Shown here: positions 41,591 to 49,758 of the stretch, in pieces
Numbering within the stretch: position 1 is the stretch's first letter
How the letters are laid out: each line of letters starts with the position of its first letter
Assembly: GCF_900101895.1 (NCBI RefSeq)
Contig: NZ_FMVF01000005.1
Span: 190,463 to 254,462 of the forward strand
Length of the DNA: 64,000 nt
Origin: Flavobacterium caeni
Lineage (GTDB): Bacteria; Bacteroidota; Bacteroidia; Flavobacteriales; Flavobacteriaceae
Direction of reading: 5' to 3'
Notes under the pieces: generated by a model
Database searches by the model: none
What the model was told of the DNA's origin: nothing
What the model saw: the letters and a program-made list of their open reading frames with translations, nothing else
Made by a program: the position numbers and the translations under genes

Positions 41591-42300
41591 TGCGTGTCCA
41601 GTTTTTTGCAAAAATCGTTGATCAGGTGCGACAACTTGAACGGCTCTTGAAGCATTGGTAAATGGCCACTATCGATTTTCGAGATGTCTTTGGTCTTGAG
41701 GTTTTTGGCCATTTGGCGTTGCGTTTCGGCGGGCATTTCGCGGTCGTCGGTGGTCAGGATGTACATTCGGGGAATCTTCGGGATTTTGCCTTCGCAATCC
41801 TCGAGGTACAATTCGCGCGACTCAAATGTAAAGCGTGAAACAATCTTGGCGGTTTGTTCGTCGTCCAATCCTTTGCAGAGCCCGTTTTTGATGGTAGCGG
41901 CGGGTGGTTTGGTGCCGAAAATCCGCATCACCAACGGTAGAAGCAACCGTTTCATCGGAGGCAGACACGAGACAAAAGAACCGCCTTTTGCCGGGATGGC
42001 CGCCGCGATGCCGATAAACCCGATGACGCGTCCTGGGTAGCGCGCCGCAATGTTGAGCGCGATGCATCCGCCAATCGAATGGCCTACGATTACGATCTGG
42101 TCTACCGTCCAGTTGTCTATTTGCTGCACGACCTCTTCCACATAATCCTTGTAATGCAATCCGGTGTTGGCAGGGCCATTGCCGCGGTTCTGGAAATTGA
42201 TGCGCAGCACCTGCCAGTCCAGCTTCATGTCTTGCCAGATGAACGCGCCCAGTCCCGCGCCGTGGATCAGTACGATTCCTTTTCCTTTGACGAGTTGCAT
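41578..42300 (-). CDS. Alpha/beta hydrolase
   Basis: This 240-residue protein has the alpha/beta-hydrolase core: IVLIHGAGLGAFIWQDM with the oxyanion HG (about 10-26), the nucleophile elbow VGHSIGGCI (Ser near 84), the acid in ILTTDDREMP and the catalytic His in IDSGHLPMLQEP near the C terminus. No signal peptide, so cytoplasmic. Substrate cannot be told. The next gene upstream on the strand is 3 nt away, so the two probably form an operon. Confidence 0.9.
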   Translation of the reverse strand: MQLVKGKGIVLIHGAGLGAFIWQDMKLDWQVLRINFQNRGNGPANTGLHYKDYVEEVVQQIDNWTVDQIVIVGHSIGGCIALNIAARYPGRVIGFIGIAAAIPAKGGSFVSCLPPMKRLLLPLVMRIFGTKPPAATIKNGLCKGLDDEQTAKIVSRFTFESRELYLEDCEGKIPKIPRMYILTTDDREMPAETQRQMAKNLKTKDISKIDSGHLPMLQEPFKLSHLINDFCKKLDTQKRE

Positions 42301-42303
42301 AGG

Positions 42304-42741
42304 CTATTGGGTAATTCCTTTGATGGGTAACGGGAATAAAAAATGCTCCAACACATGGTCGTGCGCGTTCGAGACGTATTCCTTGAACGACTGCATGCTA
42401 CGGCGCATCGCCTGTGCATATGCCGAACCGAGCACACCCAAAATGGTTTCGATTTCGGTCAGCTGGTATTTGATGGCTTCTTCGCGCTGTTTTTTGTCGC
42501 GCGGCAGCAAGGCGTCCAACCGGTCGAGTTGTTGGGCAAAGTTTTCGCGTACGTCCTGGTAATAACGGGCCAGCAACGGTTCCTTGTTGTCGTAGTCCTT
42601 GATGTGCGCCAAATCGATGGCTTTTTGTTTTTCCTGGTCGTCCAATTGGCCGTCGGCGTTGGCGGCCAGTAGGGAAATGAAGGCCGGGAATTGTTGTAGT
42701 TTTTCCCGTTGTTCGTGTGTCAGGTTGGCGTATAGTTCCAT
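42304..42741 (-). CDS. Hypothetical TerB-like helical protein
   Basis: This 145-residue protein has FISLLAANADGQLDDQEKQK (about 22-41), an EF-hand-like/TerB-type acidic pattern, followed by helices. No signal peptide or membrane segment. Similar proteins are common in flavobacteria without a known role. It is the first gene of a pair with the alpha/beta hydrolase (3-nt gap). Confidence 0.7.
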   Translation of the reverse strand: MELYANLTHEQREKLQQFPAFISLLAANADGQLDDQEKQKAIDLAHIKDYDNKEPLLARYYQDVRENFAQQLDRLDALLPRDKKQREEAIKYQLTEIETILGVLGSAYAQAMRRSMQSFKEYVSNAHDHVLEHFLFPLPIKGITQ

Positions 42742-42825
42742 GGCATTTGTTTTTGGTTCGGTAAAGTTCGCAAATTTGTCGGGCGTAACGTTACAGTTTT
42801 TACGGAAAGAGTTGCGGGTTTCGTT

Positions 42826-43332
42826 TTACTTGCGCGGGATGCTGTCGAATTCGATCTCAAACCGCTCACCGACACGATCAAACCGCGTGTTCTTGTAGAT
42901 TCCGGTTAGCGTCGAGAGCAATGCCCGCGCATGGTCGGGCGGAAACATCGCGCGCAGGTATTTGCGTTTGCTGTTGTAATAAACAATCAGCGTCTTCATG
43001 GGCGCATCGCAACAATCGGGGCCTTTGAATTGTACGGTATCAAGGCCTATCGCACGCAGGTCTTCGAGCAATCTGACATAACTTGTGTCGGCGATTCTGC
43101 CCTTAAAATAACCTACGCGAACCAAATCCTGGTGGTTGCCGCGCTTGCCATACAGCGAATCGCCTTTGAGCAAAACCGACCGGTCGTTGCGGATTTCCAG
43201 ATGATAGCTCGGACAAACGCCAAAACAAGGCCCCGAATGGAACGCGATTTTCTCGAACGCGAACGATTCTTTGGCCGATCGGCAAGCACCGAGCGTGAGC
43301 GCGAGTAAGCAAAGGGCGATACAGTTTTTCAT
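42826..43332 (-). CDS. DUF6438-type lipoprotein
   Basis: This 168-residue protein starts KNCIALCLLALTLGACRSAK with lipobox LGAC. The body has FHSGPCFGVCPSYHLEIRND (about 31-50) and LLKGDSLYGKRG, the GPCFGxCPxY pattern of DUF6438; two more cysteines sit in GPDCCDAP. The four cysteines could form disulfides in the periplasm. Its start overlaps the stop of the DinB-type gene by 4 nt. Confidence 0.82.
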   Translation of the reverse strand: MKNCIALCLLALTLGACRSAKESFAFEKIAFHSGPCFGVCPSYHLEIRNDRSVLLKGDSLYGKRGNHQDLVRVGYFKGRIADTSYVRLLEDLRAIGLDTVQFKGPDCCDAPMKTLIVYYNSKRKYLRAMFPPDHARALLSTLTGIYKNTRFDRVGERFEIEFDSIPRK

Positions 43333-43793
43333 CGGATGATATCGGTGTCTATCGGCACATAACCCAATTGCCGTGTGAGCGAAAGGATTTGTCCTTTGTG
43401 GTGGAATTCATGGGTTATCGCATGGGTGAACAATTCGATCGGCGTCGACAGGAATTTTTTCTCGCCCAACGAGGCGGGTAGGGTTGCCGTCGGGTCGTCC
43501 TTAAACCGTTCGCAAAATTCGACCACGAACACATCGACTTGATCAAAGACAGACACGGCCTGCGCAATATCGGTCAGCGAATCCTTGTCGGTAAAGTCGG
43601 GCCTTCCCTGCAAGGCGTGCGTCCCGATCCACCATTGGTAGGTGTTGGCGTTGTGCACGAGCAAGTCGCGTACACTGCCCCGGCCAAACGCAGGGTGCGC
43701 TGCCAGGAAATCGGCATCGGTCAGCGTGGCGCAGTAATCGAGCAACACCTTGCGCGACGACCGTACAAGATCGTATTGTTTCTGGAAATCCAT
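43329..43793 (-). CDS. DinB family protein
   Basis: This 154-residue four-helix protein has the DinB/YfiT metal-site pattern: LLVHNANTYQWWIG (His about 49) and, at the C terminus, ELFTHAITHEFHHKGQILSL with the HxxxHxxHHxGQ cluster (about 116-135). Members are metal-dependent transferases, often thiol-related. Operon with the following lipoprotein. Confidence 0.88.
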   Translation of the reverse strand: MDFQKQYDLVRSSRKVLLDYCATLTDADFLAAHPAFGRGSVRDLLVHNANTYQWWIGTHALQGRPDFTDKDSLTDIAQAVSVFDQVDVFVVEFCERFKDDPTATLPASLGEKKFLSTPIELFTHAITHEFHHKGQILSLTRQLGYVPIDTDIIR

Positions 43794-43850
43794 GGTATTT
43801 TTTCACGAGCAATTTAACTAAAAATACCCATCAAAAAAATTTTGTTGCGA

Positions 43851-44006
43851 TCAAAGCCCTTTGGCGATTTTACCCGTGCCGTTTGTTGCGCCGTTGGTAC
43901 CCGATTTGTCCGATGCCGTTCCTTTGATTTTGTTGGTCGCGCAGCCAAGCGCCAGCAAAATGCAAAACATGGCCAGAACCGTCCTGAAGAAATTCGTACT
44001 TTTCAT
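43851..44006 (-). CDS. Small lipoprotein, 51 residues
   Basis: Reading the minus strand from ATG 44006 gives a 51-residue product: signal sequence MKSTNFFRTVLAMFCILLAL followed by GC (lipobox LALGC, Cys at 22), then a short Gly/Thr/Asn/Lys-rich tail (KIKGTASDKSGTNGATNGTG) ending KIAKGL. Small lipoproteins of this kind are frequent in flavobacteria and often missed in annotation. The tail shows a near-repeat TNGATNGTG. Function unknown. It lies 57 nt from the DinB gene. Confidence 0.75.
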   Translation of the reverse strand: MKSTNFFRTVLAMFCILLALGCATNKIKGTASDKSGTNGATNGTGKIAKGL

Positions 44007-44155
44007 AACAATCAATTTTAGACAAGGTATGGCAAAGATTTACGTCGGCCTTACAAGTTTGCCGTGAATTCTTACATCTTTTATGCGGTGGTTTGAGGTT
44101 GACATTGTGTAAGAAATTCTTATAATTCTGTAAGCCGTTGCCGCGATGGGCATCG

Positions 44156-44163
44156 TAAATTTG
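44156..44163 (+). promoter_or_regulatory. -7 box TAAATTTG of the candidate small RNA
   Basis: Matches TAnnTTTG; a TTG at 44138-44140 gives a 15-nt spacer, shorter than the optimum. Start would be near 44168. Confidence 0.5.
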
Positions 44164-44167
44164 ACCT

Positions 44168-44262
44168 AAATAACATCATCTTCAAGCAACACGAAGACGA
44201 TAAATAGAAGTTAGATTCTATTATTTTGAAAGCCCGTATCATTTCATGGTACGGGTTTTTAA
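44168..44262 (+). ncRNA. Candidate structured small RNA (three hairpins)
   Basis: About 93 nt between a -7 box and a terminator, with no open frame. Hairpin 1: ATCATCTTC (44175-44183) with GAAGACGAT (44193-44201), one mismatch. Hairpin 2: AATAGAA (44203-44209) with TTCTATT (44216-44222), perfect, 6-nt loop. Hairpin 3: CCCGTA (44233-44238) with TACGGG (44250-44255) followed by TTTTT. It lies between the small lipoprotein and the LuxR-type gene, in a 586-nt gene-free stretch. Confidence 0.55.
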
Positions 44263-44266
44263 TTTT
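44229..44266 (+). terminator. Rho-independent terminator of the candidate small RNA
   Basis: Stem CCCGTA/TACGGG, extended by A-T pairs, then TTTTTAATTTT. Confidence 0.7.
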
Positions 44267-44580
44267 AGGATTGGAAGGTAAAATTTGCTTTTTTTTCGAT
44301 TGATTTAGGTGTGATTTTATTTTTGGATCGTGTGTTTTTTTGTGAGCGACGGCGCAAAATAATGATTAAAGTTTTAAGTTGATTAGAATATATTTGCGTA
44401 CTGGATTTCAATTGTTTAATGGATTTATTTTAAACAGATTGTTCTGATTTTAAATTAATGACATAATTTGTCATATCGCTTGTTTTGGACAGTGGATAGC
44501 TAGATTCTGCAGACGGCTGCCTTGTCACGTAGATTGCATGTGTATAGACAAAATTTATCGGCAAAATTCATCCGATTTTT
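44267..44580. other. AT-rich leader region upstream of the LuxR-type gene
   Basis: No gene seen. It contains a second -7 box (TATATTTG, 44389-44396) and a palindrome ATGACA-N5-TGTCAT at 44458-44474, which could be an operator for the regulator gene downstream. Confidence 0.4.
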
Positions 44581-44588
44581 TACTTTTG
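44581..44588 (+). promoter_or_regulatory. -7 box TACTTTTG, 4 nt from the ATG
   Basis: Matches TAnnTTTG; ATG 44593 follows after 4 nt, predicting a leaderless mRNA for the LuxR-type gene. Confidence 0.5.
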
Positions 44589-44592
44589 GGGC

Positions 44593-45048
44593 ATGCAAAA
44601 AACGGGTTTTTCCAAATACAAAGAAATCGTTTACTACGGGTTGGCGCTCGCGGCACTTTTGTTGGTTTTGCGCTTTCTCGAAATCAGGTACCTGGTGTTC
44701 GCGCACGGATTCGAGATTTACACCGCCATCTCGGCCGTACTTTTTATGGCGCTCGGGATTTGGCTGGCCATCAAGTTGTTTAAGCCCAAAACGATTGTGG
44801 TCGAGAAGGAAAAACCGCTCGAATTTAATTTTGATGCATCGGCTTGCGAAGCGATGGGCATCAGTAAAAGAGAGCTCGAGGTGTTGCAACTCATGGCCCA
44901 AGGCCTCAGCAACGGAGAAATCGCCGAACGGCTGTTTGTGTCGTTGCCTACCGTCAAGACCCATGGCGCACGGTTGTTCGAAAAGTTAGACGTCAAGCGC
45001 CGTACGCAGGCTGTCGAAAAGGGCAAACGGCTGCGGCTGATCCCGTAA
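44593..45048 (+). CDS. Membrane-anchored LuxR-type HTH regulator
   Basis: This 151-residue protein has two N-terminal membrane helices (IVYYGLALAALLLVLRFLEI and IYTAISAVLFMALGIWLAI) and then a GerE/LuxR DNA-binding domain at about 92-148: ISKRELEVLQLMAQGLSNGE and LPTVKTHGARLFEKL. No receiver domain is present. Such short forms pair with DUF4199 genes in Flavobacteriaceae, as here. It probably controls the gene that follows. Confidence 0.88.
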   Translation: MQKTGFSKYKEIVYYGLALAALLLVLRFLEIRYLVFAHGFEIYTAISAVLFMALGIWLAIKLFKPKTIVVEKEKPLEFNFDASACEAMGISKRELEVLQLMAQGLSNGEIAERLFVSLPTVKTHGARLFEKLDVKRRTQAVEKGKRLRLIP

Positions 45049-45156
45049 TGCCAAAGTATGAAAGCAAACAAAACAAGTCAAATCATACCAAAGTATGACC
45101 GTTTTCGCGGGGCAAAGATTCAACTTTGTGGCTTAAACCAATAAAAATACATTTCC

Positions 45157-45699
45157 ATGAAAAAAGTTATTCTCAACAACGGATTAATCGCAGGAATCAT
45201 CGTCAGCCTTTGGATGGCCACCAGTATGTTGGCCGTGGGCTGCGACAACATGATGGCCTTGGGCCCTAGGGGCATGATCATCGGCTACACCGGCATGCTG
45301 GTGGCGTTCTCGTTCATTTTTGTGGCGGTCAAGAATTACCGCGACAAGATCAATGGTGGCGTGGTGGCGTTTGGGCGCGCCTTTGGCATCGGTTTGCTGA
45401 TCAGCCTGATCGCTTCGACGTTTTACGTGGTCACCTGGCTTGTGGTGTACTATAATTTCATGCCCGATTTTATGGACAAGTACGCGGCCGCGGCCATCGA
45501 ACAGGCCAAAAGCACCGGCGCATCGGCTGCAGAACTGAAAGCGCAGGCCACCGAGATGGAATGGGCCAAACAAATGTACAGCCAGCCCGTCAACGTGGTT
45601 TGGATGACCTATCTCGAGGTGTTTCCCATCGGATTGCTCGTCTCGCTTATCACGGCCGCGATACTCAAACGCAACCGCGCCACGATCCAGGAAGCTTAG
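45157..45699 (+). CDS. DUF4199 family membrane protein
   Basis: This 180-residue protein has four hydrophobic helices: IAGIIVSLWMATSMLAVG, MIIGYTGMLVAFSFIFVAV, AFGIGLLISLIASTFYVVTW and VFPIGLLVSLITAAIL. The YRDKINGGVVAFGRAFGIGL turn is the DUF4199 signature. The segment between helices 3 and 4 (residues 105-145) is charged and outside the membrane. Function unknown. It lies 108 nt behind the membrane LuxR regulator and has a terminator at its stop codon. Confidence 0.88.
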   Translation: MKKVILNNGLIAGIIVSLWMATSMLAVGCDNMMALGPRGMIIGYTGMLVAFSFIFVAVKNYRDKINGGVVAFGRAFGIGLLISLIASTFYVVTWLVVYYNFMPDFMDKYAAAAIEQAKSTGASAAELKAQATEMEWAKQMYSQPVNVVWMTYLEVFPIGLLVSLITAAILKRNRATIQEA

Positions 45700-45711
45700 G
45701 CTTCCTTTTTT
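45690..45711 (+). terminator. Terminator overlapping the DUF4199 stop codon
   Basis: GGAAGC (45690-45695), loop TTAG holding part of the stop, GCTTCC (45700-45705), then TTTTTT. Confidence 0.8.
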
Positions 45712-45788
45712 CTTAAATTTAACGTACGGGCTGCTTTCGGTTTGCGGAAAATTTCGTTAATTAGAGCCAACGAAGGAATGCTCAAACC

Positions 45789-47708
45789 ATGACCGATTAC
45801 ACGCAGGAATACCTCGAAACGTTACTTGCTGCCAGCCATGATCCCATCCTGGTCCTCGATGGGGGTTACGTCATCCGCAAAGCCAACATGCATTTCGTGA
45901 CATTGTTCGGCGATACAGGCGAGTCGGTCGAAGGACGTTCGCTGTTCGAAATTGCCGACCGTTCGTGGGCCATACCCGAGCTCAAGGATTTGCTTTCGCG
46001 CGTATTGTCCGAAAACTTTGGTGTCGAGAATTATGCGCTCGAACTTGCCGTCGCAGACCGAAGGTATTCGTTGTTGCTCAACGCGAGGCAATTTGCAGAT
46101 CGCATAGACGGTTCGACGCTCTTGTTTTTGGCCATAGAGGATGTCACCGATACCAGGCAACACGAGGCCCGTATCCGGCAGGCCGAGGAGCTTCGCCAGC
46201 AAAGCGAGGATTTGTTCAAGGTGGTGTCCGATACGGCGCCCGTCATGATTTGGATGTCCGGGACCGACAACCGCTGTTATTTCTTCAACAAAAATTGGCT
46301 CGATTTTACTGGAAGGACGTTGGCGCAGGAAGTCGACCAGGGTTGGACCGAAGGCGTGCATCCCGACGATTTCGAGCGTTGTCAGCGTATCTCCAAGACC
46401 AGTTTCGAGGCGCGCAAAGAGTTTTACATGGAATACCGGTTGCGCCGAAAAGATGGCAAATACCGCTGGATTTCAGACAAAGGCGTGCCGCGGTACGACA
46501 TAGACGATCAGTTCACGGGCTATGTGGGCAGTTGCATGGACATCCACGACCAAAAGGATTTCACCGATGCACTCGAGTCGATGGTCAGGATCCGTACGCA
46601 GGAGCTCGAACGGTCGCAATCGTTTCTCAATTCGGTACTCAATTCGACTTATTACGGCATCGCCAGTTACGAACCCATCTACAACGAACGCAACAAGATC
46701 AACGATTTCCGCATTTTGTATTCGAACCCCGAGGTACCTGCCAATTTTGGGCTTACCGTGGCCGATGTGGTGGGCAAGACCTGTTTTGAGGTCTATCCCG
46801 GTATTTTCAGCAACGGCGTGTTCGACAAACTCGTGCGTTGCATGGAAACGGGCAAATCCGATACCTACGAGATTGGAGTCGATTTGAACGGCAAGACACT
46901 GTGGCTTAGTGCGGCCATCGAAAAAGTCAACAATACGCTCACGGTGACTTCCAAGAACATCACCAAGGAGAAAGAGGCGGCGTTGTACCTGGAGCAGATC
47001 AACGAAGAGCTCAACGGCAAGAACAAGGAGCTGGCGTCGCTGACGTACATTGCTTCGCACGATTTGCAGGAGCCGTTGCGCAAGATACAGATGTTTACGA
47101 GCCGCATCCTCGAAACCGACGAGGCCAAGCTGAGCGAGCAATCGCAGCAGTATTTCAAGAGCATCACCTCGACGGCGCTCCGCATGCAAAACCTGATCGA
47201 CGCCGTACTGAGTTATTCGCGGATGGAGTCGGAAAAATACAAATTCGAACGCACCAACCTCAATACGCTGCTTTCCGAAGTACTTTTGCAAATGGAGGAA
47301 CAAATCGAGGAAAAAGGCGCCACGATCCACCGCGACGAATTGCCCACGCTCAAGGTCGTCCCGATCCATTTCCAGCAATTGTTCGGCAACTTGCTCAACA
47401 ATGCCATCAAGTACAGCAAAGCCGATGTCAAGCCCGTCATCAGCATAAGCGCGACCAAGGAAACCGTCAACCGTCAACTGTATTGGAAAATCAGCATGGC
47501 CGATAACGGCATCGGGTTCGATCCGCAATACAAGGAAAAGATATTCGAAGCTTTCCAGCGCCTGCACGGCAAGATGGAGTATGTGGGCACGGGCATCGGG
47601 CTTGCGATTTGTCAAAAGATCGCGCACAAGCACAACGGTTTCATCACCGCCGACGGCCAGCCCGATATTGGCGCGACGTTCCATCTTTACATACCCGCCA
47701 AGGAGTGA
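45789..47708 (+). CDS. Soluble PAS-domain sensor histidine kinase
   Basis: This 639-residue protein has no membrane helix. Three PAS domains are visible: about 5-125 (LLAASHDPILVLDGGYVIRK), 143-265 (APVMIWMSGTDNRCYFFNKN, with a PAC motif RLRRKDGKYRWISD), and 280-400 (NSTYYGIASYEP). Then a coiled coil, HisKA with ASHDLQEPLRKIQMF (His about 422) and HATPase with FGNLLNNAIKYSKAD, MADNGIGFDPQY and GTGIGLAICQKIAHKHNG. The HDLQEPLRKI type is common in phytochrome-like kinases. No response regulator in the gene itself or beside it. Confidence 0.92.
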   Translation: MTDYTQEYLETLLAASHDPILVLDGGYVIRKANMHFVTLFGDTGESVEGRSLFEIADRSWAIPELKDLLSRVLSENFGVENYALELAVADRRYSLLLNARQFADRIDGSTLLFLAIEDVTDTRQHEARIRQAEELRQQSEDLFKVVSDTAPVMIWMSGTDNRCYFFNKNWLDFTGRTLAQEVDQGWTEGVHPDDFERCQRISKTSFEARKEFYMEYRLRRKDGKYRWISDKGVPRYDIDDQFTGYVGSCMDIHDQKDFTDALESMVRIRTQELERSQSFLNSVLNSTYYGIASYEPIYNERNKINDFRILYSNPEVPANFGLTVADVVGKTCFEVYPGIFSNGVFDKLVRCMETGKSDTYEIGVDLNGKTLWLSAAIEKVNNTLTVTSKNITKEKEAALYLEQINEELNGKNKELASLTYIASHDLQEPLRKIQMFTSRILETDEAKLSEQSQQYFKSITSTALRMQNLIDAVLSYSRMESEKYKFERTNLNTLLSEVLLQMEEQIEEKGATIHRDELPTLKVVPIHFQQLFGNLLNNAIKYSKADVKPVISISATKETVNRQLYWKISMADNGIGFDPQYKEKIFEAFQRLHGKMEYVGTGIGLAICQKIAHKHNGFITADGQPDIGATFHLYIPAKE

Positions 47709-47724
47709 CTTGTTGGCCCGTTGC

Positions 47725-48129
47725 TTACGGTTCTTCGTATTGTACGATCCAGTGGTTGCCGTATTTGTCGATCAAATCGCCCGTCCAGCCCCATTGCGAA
47801 GCGCCCAGCGGATGCGTCTGTTGGCCACCCGAAGCCAGTTTGCCGTAGGTGCGGCTTGCTTGTTCGGCTGAGTCGCATTGCAGCAGCATGGCCACGGCAT
47901 TGCCCTTGATGCGTCCGTTTTCGTCGGCCATGTCCGAACCCACCAAAGTCCAATCGCCGCGTACGAGCGTCGCCTGTACGATGAGCGACTTGAAACTACA
48001 CGGCACCCGCGCGCCCAAGGGCGAATCGCCGACGGTTTCCAGAACCAAATCCCCACCCAGACAATCGCGGTAAAACGACATGGCTTCGCGGCAGTTGCCG
48101 TTGAACGTCAGGTAGGAATGGATGGTCAT
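47725..48129 (-). CDS. VOC family protein, PhnB-like
   Basis: This 134-residue protein has the two-module VOC pattern: SYLTFNGNCREAMSFYRDCL (about 5-24) at the N terminus and a C-terminal GWTGDLIDKYGNHWIVQYEE. Length and motifs fit the PhnB/YjdN subgroup, whose function is unclear. It runs against the preceding kinase gene with a 16-nt gap between stops and is followed upstream by another VOC gene (38-nt spacer). Confidence 0.88.
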   Translation of the reverse strand: MTIHSYLTFNGNCREAMSFYRDCLGGDLVLETVGDSPLGARVPCSFKSLIVQATLVRGDWTLVGSDMADENGRIKGNAVAMLLQCDSAEQASRTYGKLASGGQQTHPLGASQWGWTGDLIDKYGNHWIVQYEEP

Positions 48130-48167
48130 TTTTATTTTTTTGAATGGGCGAATTTATTGCCGCACGA

Positions 48168-48575
48168 TCAGTGGGCAGGAATGGCGGCCGGATCCATCCA
48201 AAAGTAGCTCCAAATGTGACCGTCGAGGTCTTCGAATTCGCGGCCATACATAAAGCCGTGGTCTTGTGTCGGCGCCGATTCTTTGCCGCCGGCTGCGATG
48301 CCGCGTTCGAAAATCGCGTCGACTTCGGCTTTGTTTTCGCATGAAAACGCGTTCATGACCTCGATGCTCTTTTTGGCATCGGTGAGTTCCTTGTGGGTAA
48401 AGTCCTTGAAACGCGGTTCGGTGAGCAGCATGGCGTAGATGTGTTCCGAGATGATCATGCACGTTCCGTTCTCGTCGGTAAATCCTTGGTTAAAGGTGTA
48501 GCCGACCTTGGTAAAGAATTCAATCGATTTTTGTAAATCCTTGACCGCGAAGTTGATAAATACCTTGGTTTCCAT
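48168..48575 (-). CDS. VOC family protein (glyoxalase/bleomycin-resistance fold)
   Basis: This 135-residue protein begins VFINFAVKDLQKSIEFFTKV, the first VOC beta-alpha unit, and closes with FEDLDGHIWSYFWMD, where the metal-binding glutamate would lie. It is a different subgroup from its VOC neighbour at 47725, so the two are probably not recent duplicates. An AT-rich leader with a -7 box at 48621-48628 precedes it; the divergent glxA-type gene is on the other side. Confidence 0.88.
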   Translation of the reverse strand: METKVFINFAVKDLQKSIEFFTKVGYTFNQGFTDENGTCMIISEHIYAMLLTEPRFKDFTHKELTDAKKSIEVMNAFSCENKAEVDAIFERGIAAGGKESAPTQDHGFMYGREFEDLDGHIWSYFWMDPAAIPAH

Positions 48576-48620
48576 CTTGTTATTATTTATTTTTTATTAT
48601 TATTTTTTATTGTGATAAGA

Positions 48621-48628
48621 CAAAGATA
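48621..48628 (-). promoter_or_regulatory. -7 box TATCTTTG for the VOC pair
   Basis: Minus-strand match to TAnnTTTG, 45 nt upstream of ATG 48575; no clear -33 TTG. Confidence 0.45.
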
Positions 48629-48676
48629 TTTTGATAGCAGGAATTTGGCGATGTGTAAAAACGACTAATGCATGGG

Positions 48677-48707
48677 TTGATTGCGACAAACGGATTGGCT
48701 ATATTTG
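48677..48707 (+). promoter_or_regulatory. Bacteroidota-type promoter for the GlxA-type gene
   Basis: TTG (48677-48679), 20 nt, TATATTTG (48700-48707), 44 nt upstream of the ATG. Confidence 0.65.
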
Positions 48708-48751
48708 TTAGTAGGCAATACCAATAAAAAATAATAATAGACAATAAAAAT

Positions 48752-49735
48752 ATGAAGCATATCTCAATTTTAGTCCCTTTCGGACACGCCAGTTTGCCCA
48801 ACATAGACGGCACGCACCAATTGCTCAACGACGTCAACGGTTGCGCCGCGCGCATGGGATTGCCCAAGGTGTTCGACATCCAACTCGTGGGTATTTCGCC
48901 CGAGATCATCCAGCGCAACGGTCGCTTTACGATACAAACCGACTGTTTGATCGACCAGGTCAAAAAAACCGACCTGATCATCATCCCGGCCATCCACGGC
49001 GATCTGCAACAGGCCATAGACACCAATGCCGAATTCCTGCCCTGGATTGCCAAGCAATACCAAAACGGGGCCGAGGTCGCCAGCCTGTGTATTGGCGCGT
49101 TCCTGCTGGCCGCTACCGGATTGCTGTCGGGCAAACAATGCGCGACGCACTGGGCCGAAGCGCACAAATTTGCGCAAATGTTTCCCGACGTACACGTGGT
49201 AGACGACAAGATCATGACACACGAAGACCGCATTTACACCAGCGGCGGCGCCTATTCGTTCCTCAATCTGCTGATTTATCTGATCGAGAAAAACGCAGGG
49301 CGCGAGGTGGCCATCATGATGTCTAAGCTGTACATGATCGACATCGATCGATACAGCCAATCGCCGTTCATCATGTTCCAGGGCCAAAAAGACCACGACG
49401 ACGAGGCCGTGCAAAAGGCGCAACAGTACATCGAGGACAAATTCGACGACAAGATCACGGTAGAGGAATTGGCCGACAAATTTGCCGTCGGACGCAGAAC
49501 TTTGGAACGCCGGTTCAAGAAAGCCACCGGTAACACCGTCATAGAATACATGCAACGCGTCAAGATCGAGGCCGCCAAACGCAGTTTCGAGACGAGCCGC
49601 AAGAACATTTCAGAAGTGATGTTTGACGTGGGCTATACCGATACCAAGGCGTTTCGCGATGTGTTCCGCAAAATCACGGGGCTTACGCCTGTGGAATATA
49701 GGAACAAATACAACCGGGGCGTTGTTGTGGCCTAA
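48752..49735 (+). CDS. GlxA family regulator (DJ-1/PfpI domain plus AraC HTH)
   Basis: This 327-residue protein joins a DJ-1/PfpI-like domain (about 5-190; the nucleophile-elbow cysteine in VASLCIGAFLLAATGLLSGK, then ATHW) to an AraC-type DNA-binding domain (about 225-322; KITVEELADKFAVGRRTLER and ISEVMFDVGYTDTKAFRDVF). GlxA-type regulators act on small amine or aldehyde metabolism; here the target may be the divergent VOC genes, which share the promoter region. This is inference from position only. Confidence 0.9.
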   Translation: MKHISILVPFGHASLPNIDGTHQLLNDVNGCAARMGLPKVFDIQLVGISPEIIQRNGRFTIQTDCLIDQVKKTDLIIIPAIHGDLQQAIDTNAEFLPWIAKQYQNGAEVASLCIGAFLLAATGLLSGKQCATHWAEAHKFAQMFPDVHVVDDKIMTHEDRIYTSGGAYSFLNLLIYLIEKNAGREVAIMMSKLYMIDIDRYSQSPFIMFQGQKDHDDEAVQKAQQYIEDKFDDKITVEELADKFAVGRRTLERRFKKATGNTVIEYMQRVKIEAAKRSFETSRKNISEVMFDVGYTDTKAFRDVFRKITGLTPVEYRNKYNRGVVVA

Positions 49736-49758
49736 TAAATAATAAGAATAAAAAATAA

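Noticed and set aside
43861-44067. 68-codon open frame on the plus strand
   Set aside because: Antisense to the small lipoprotein, which has a proper lipobox.
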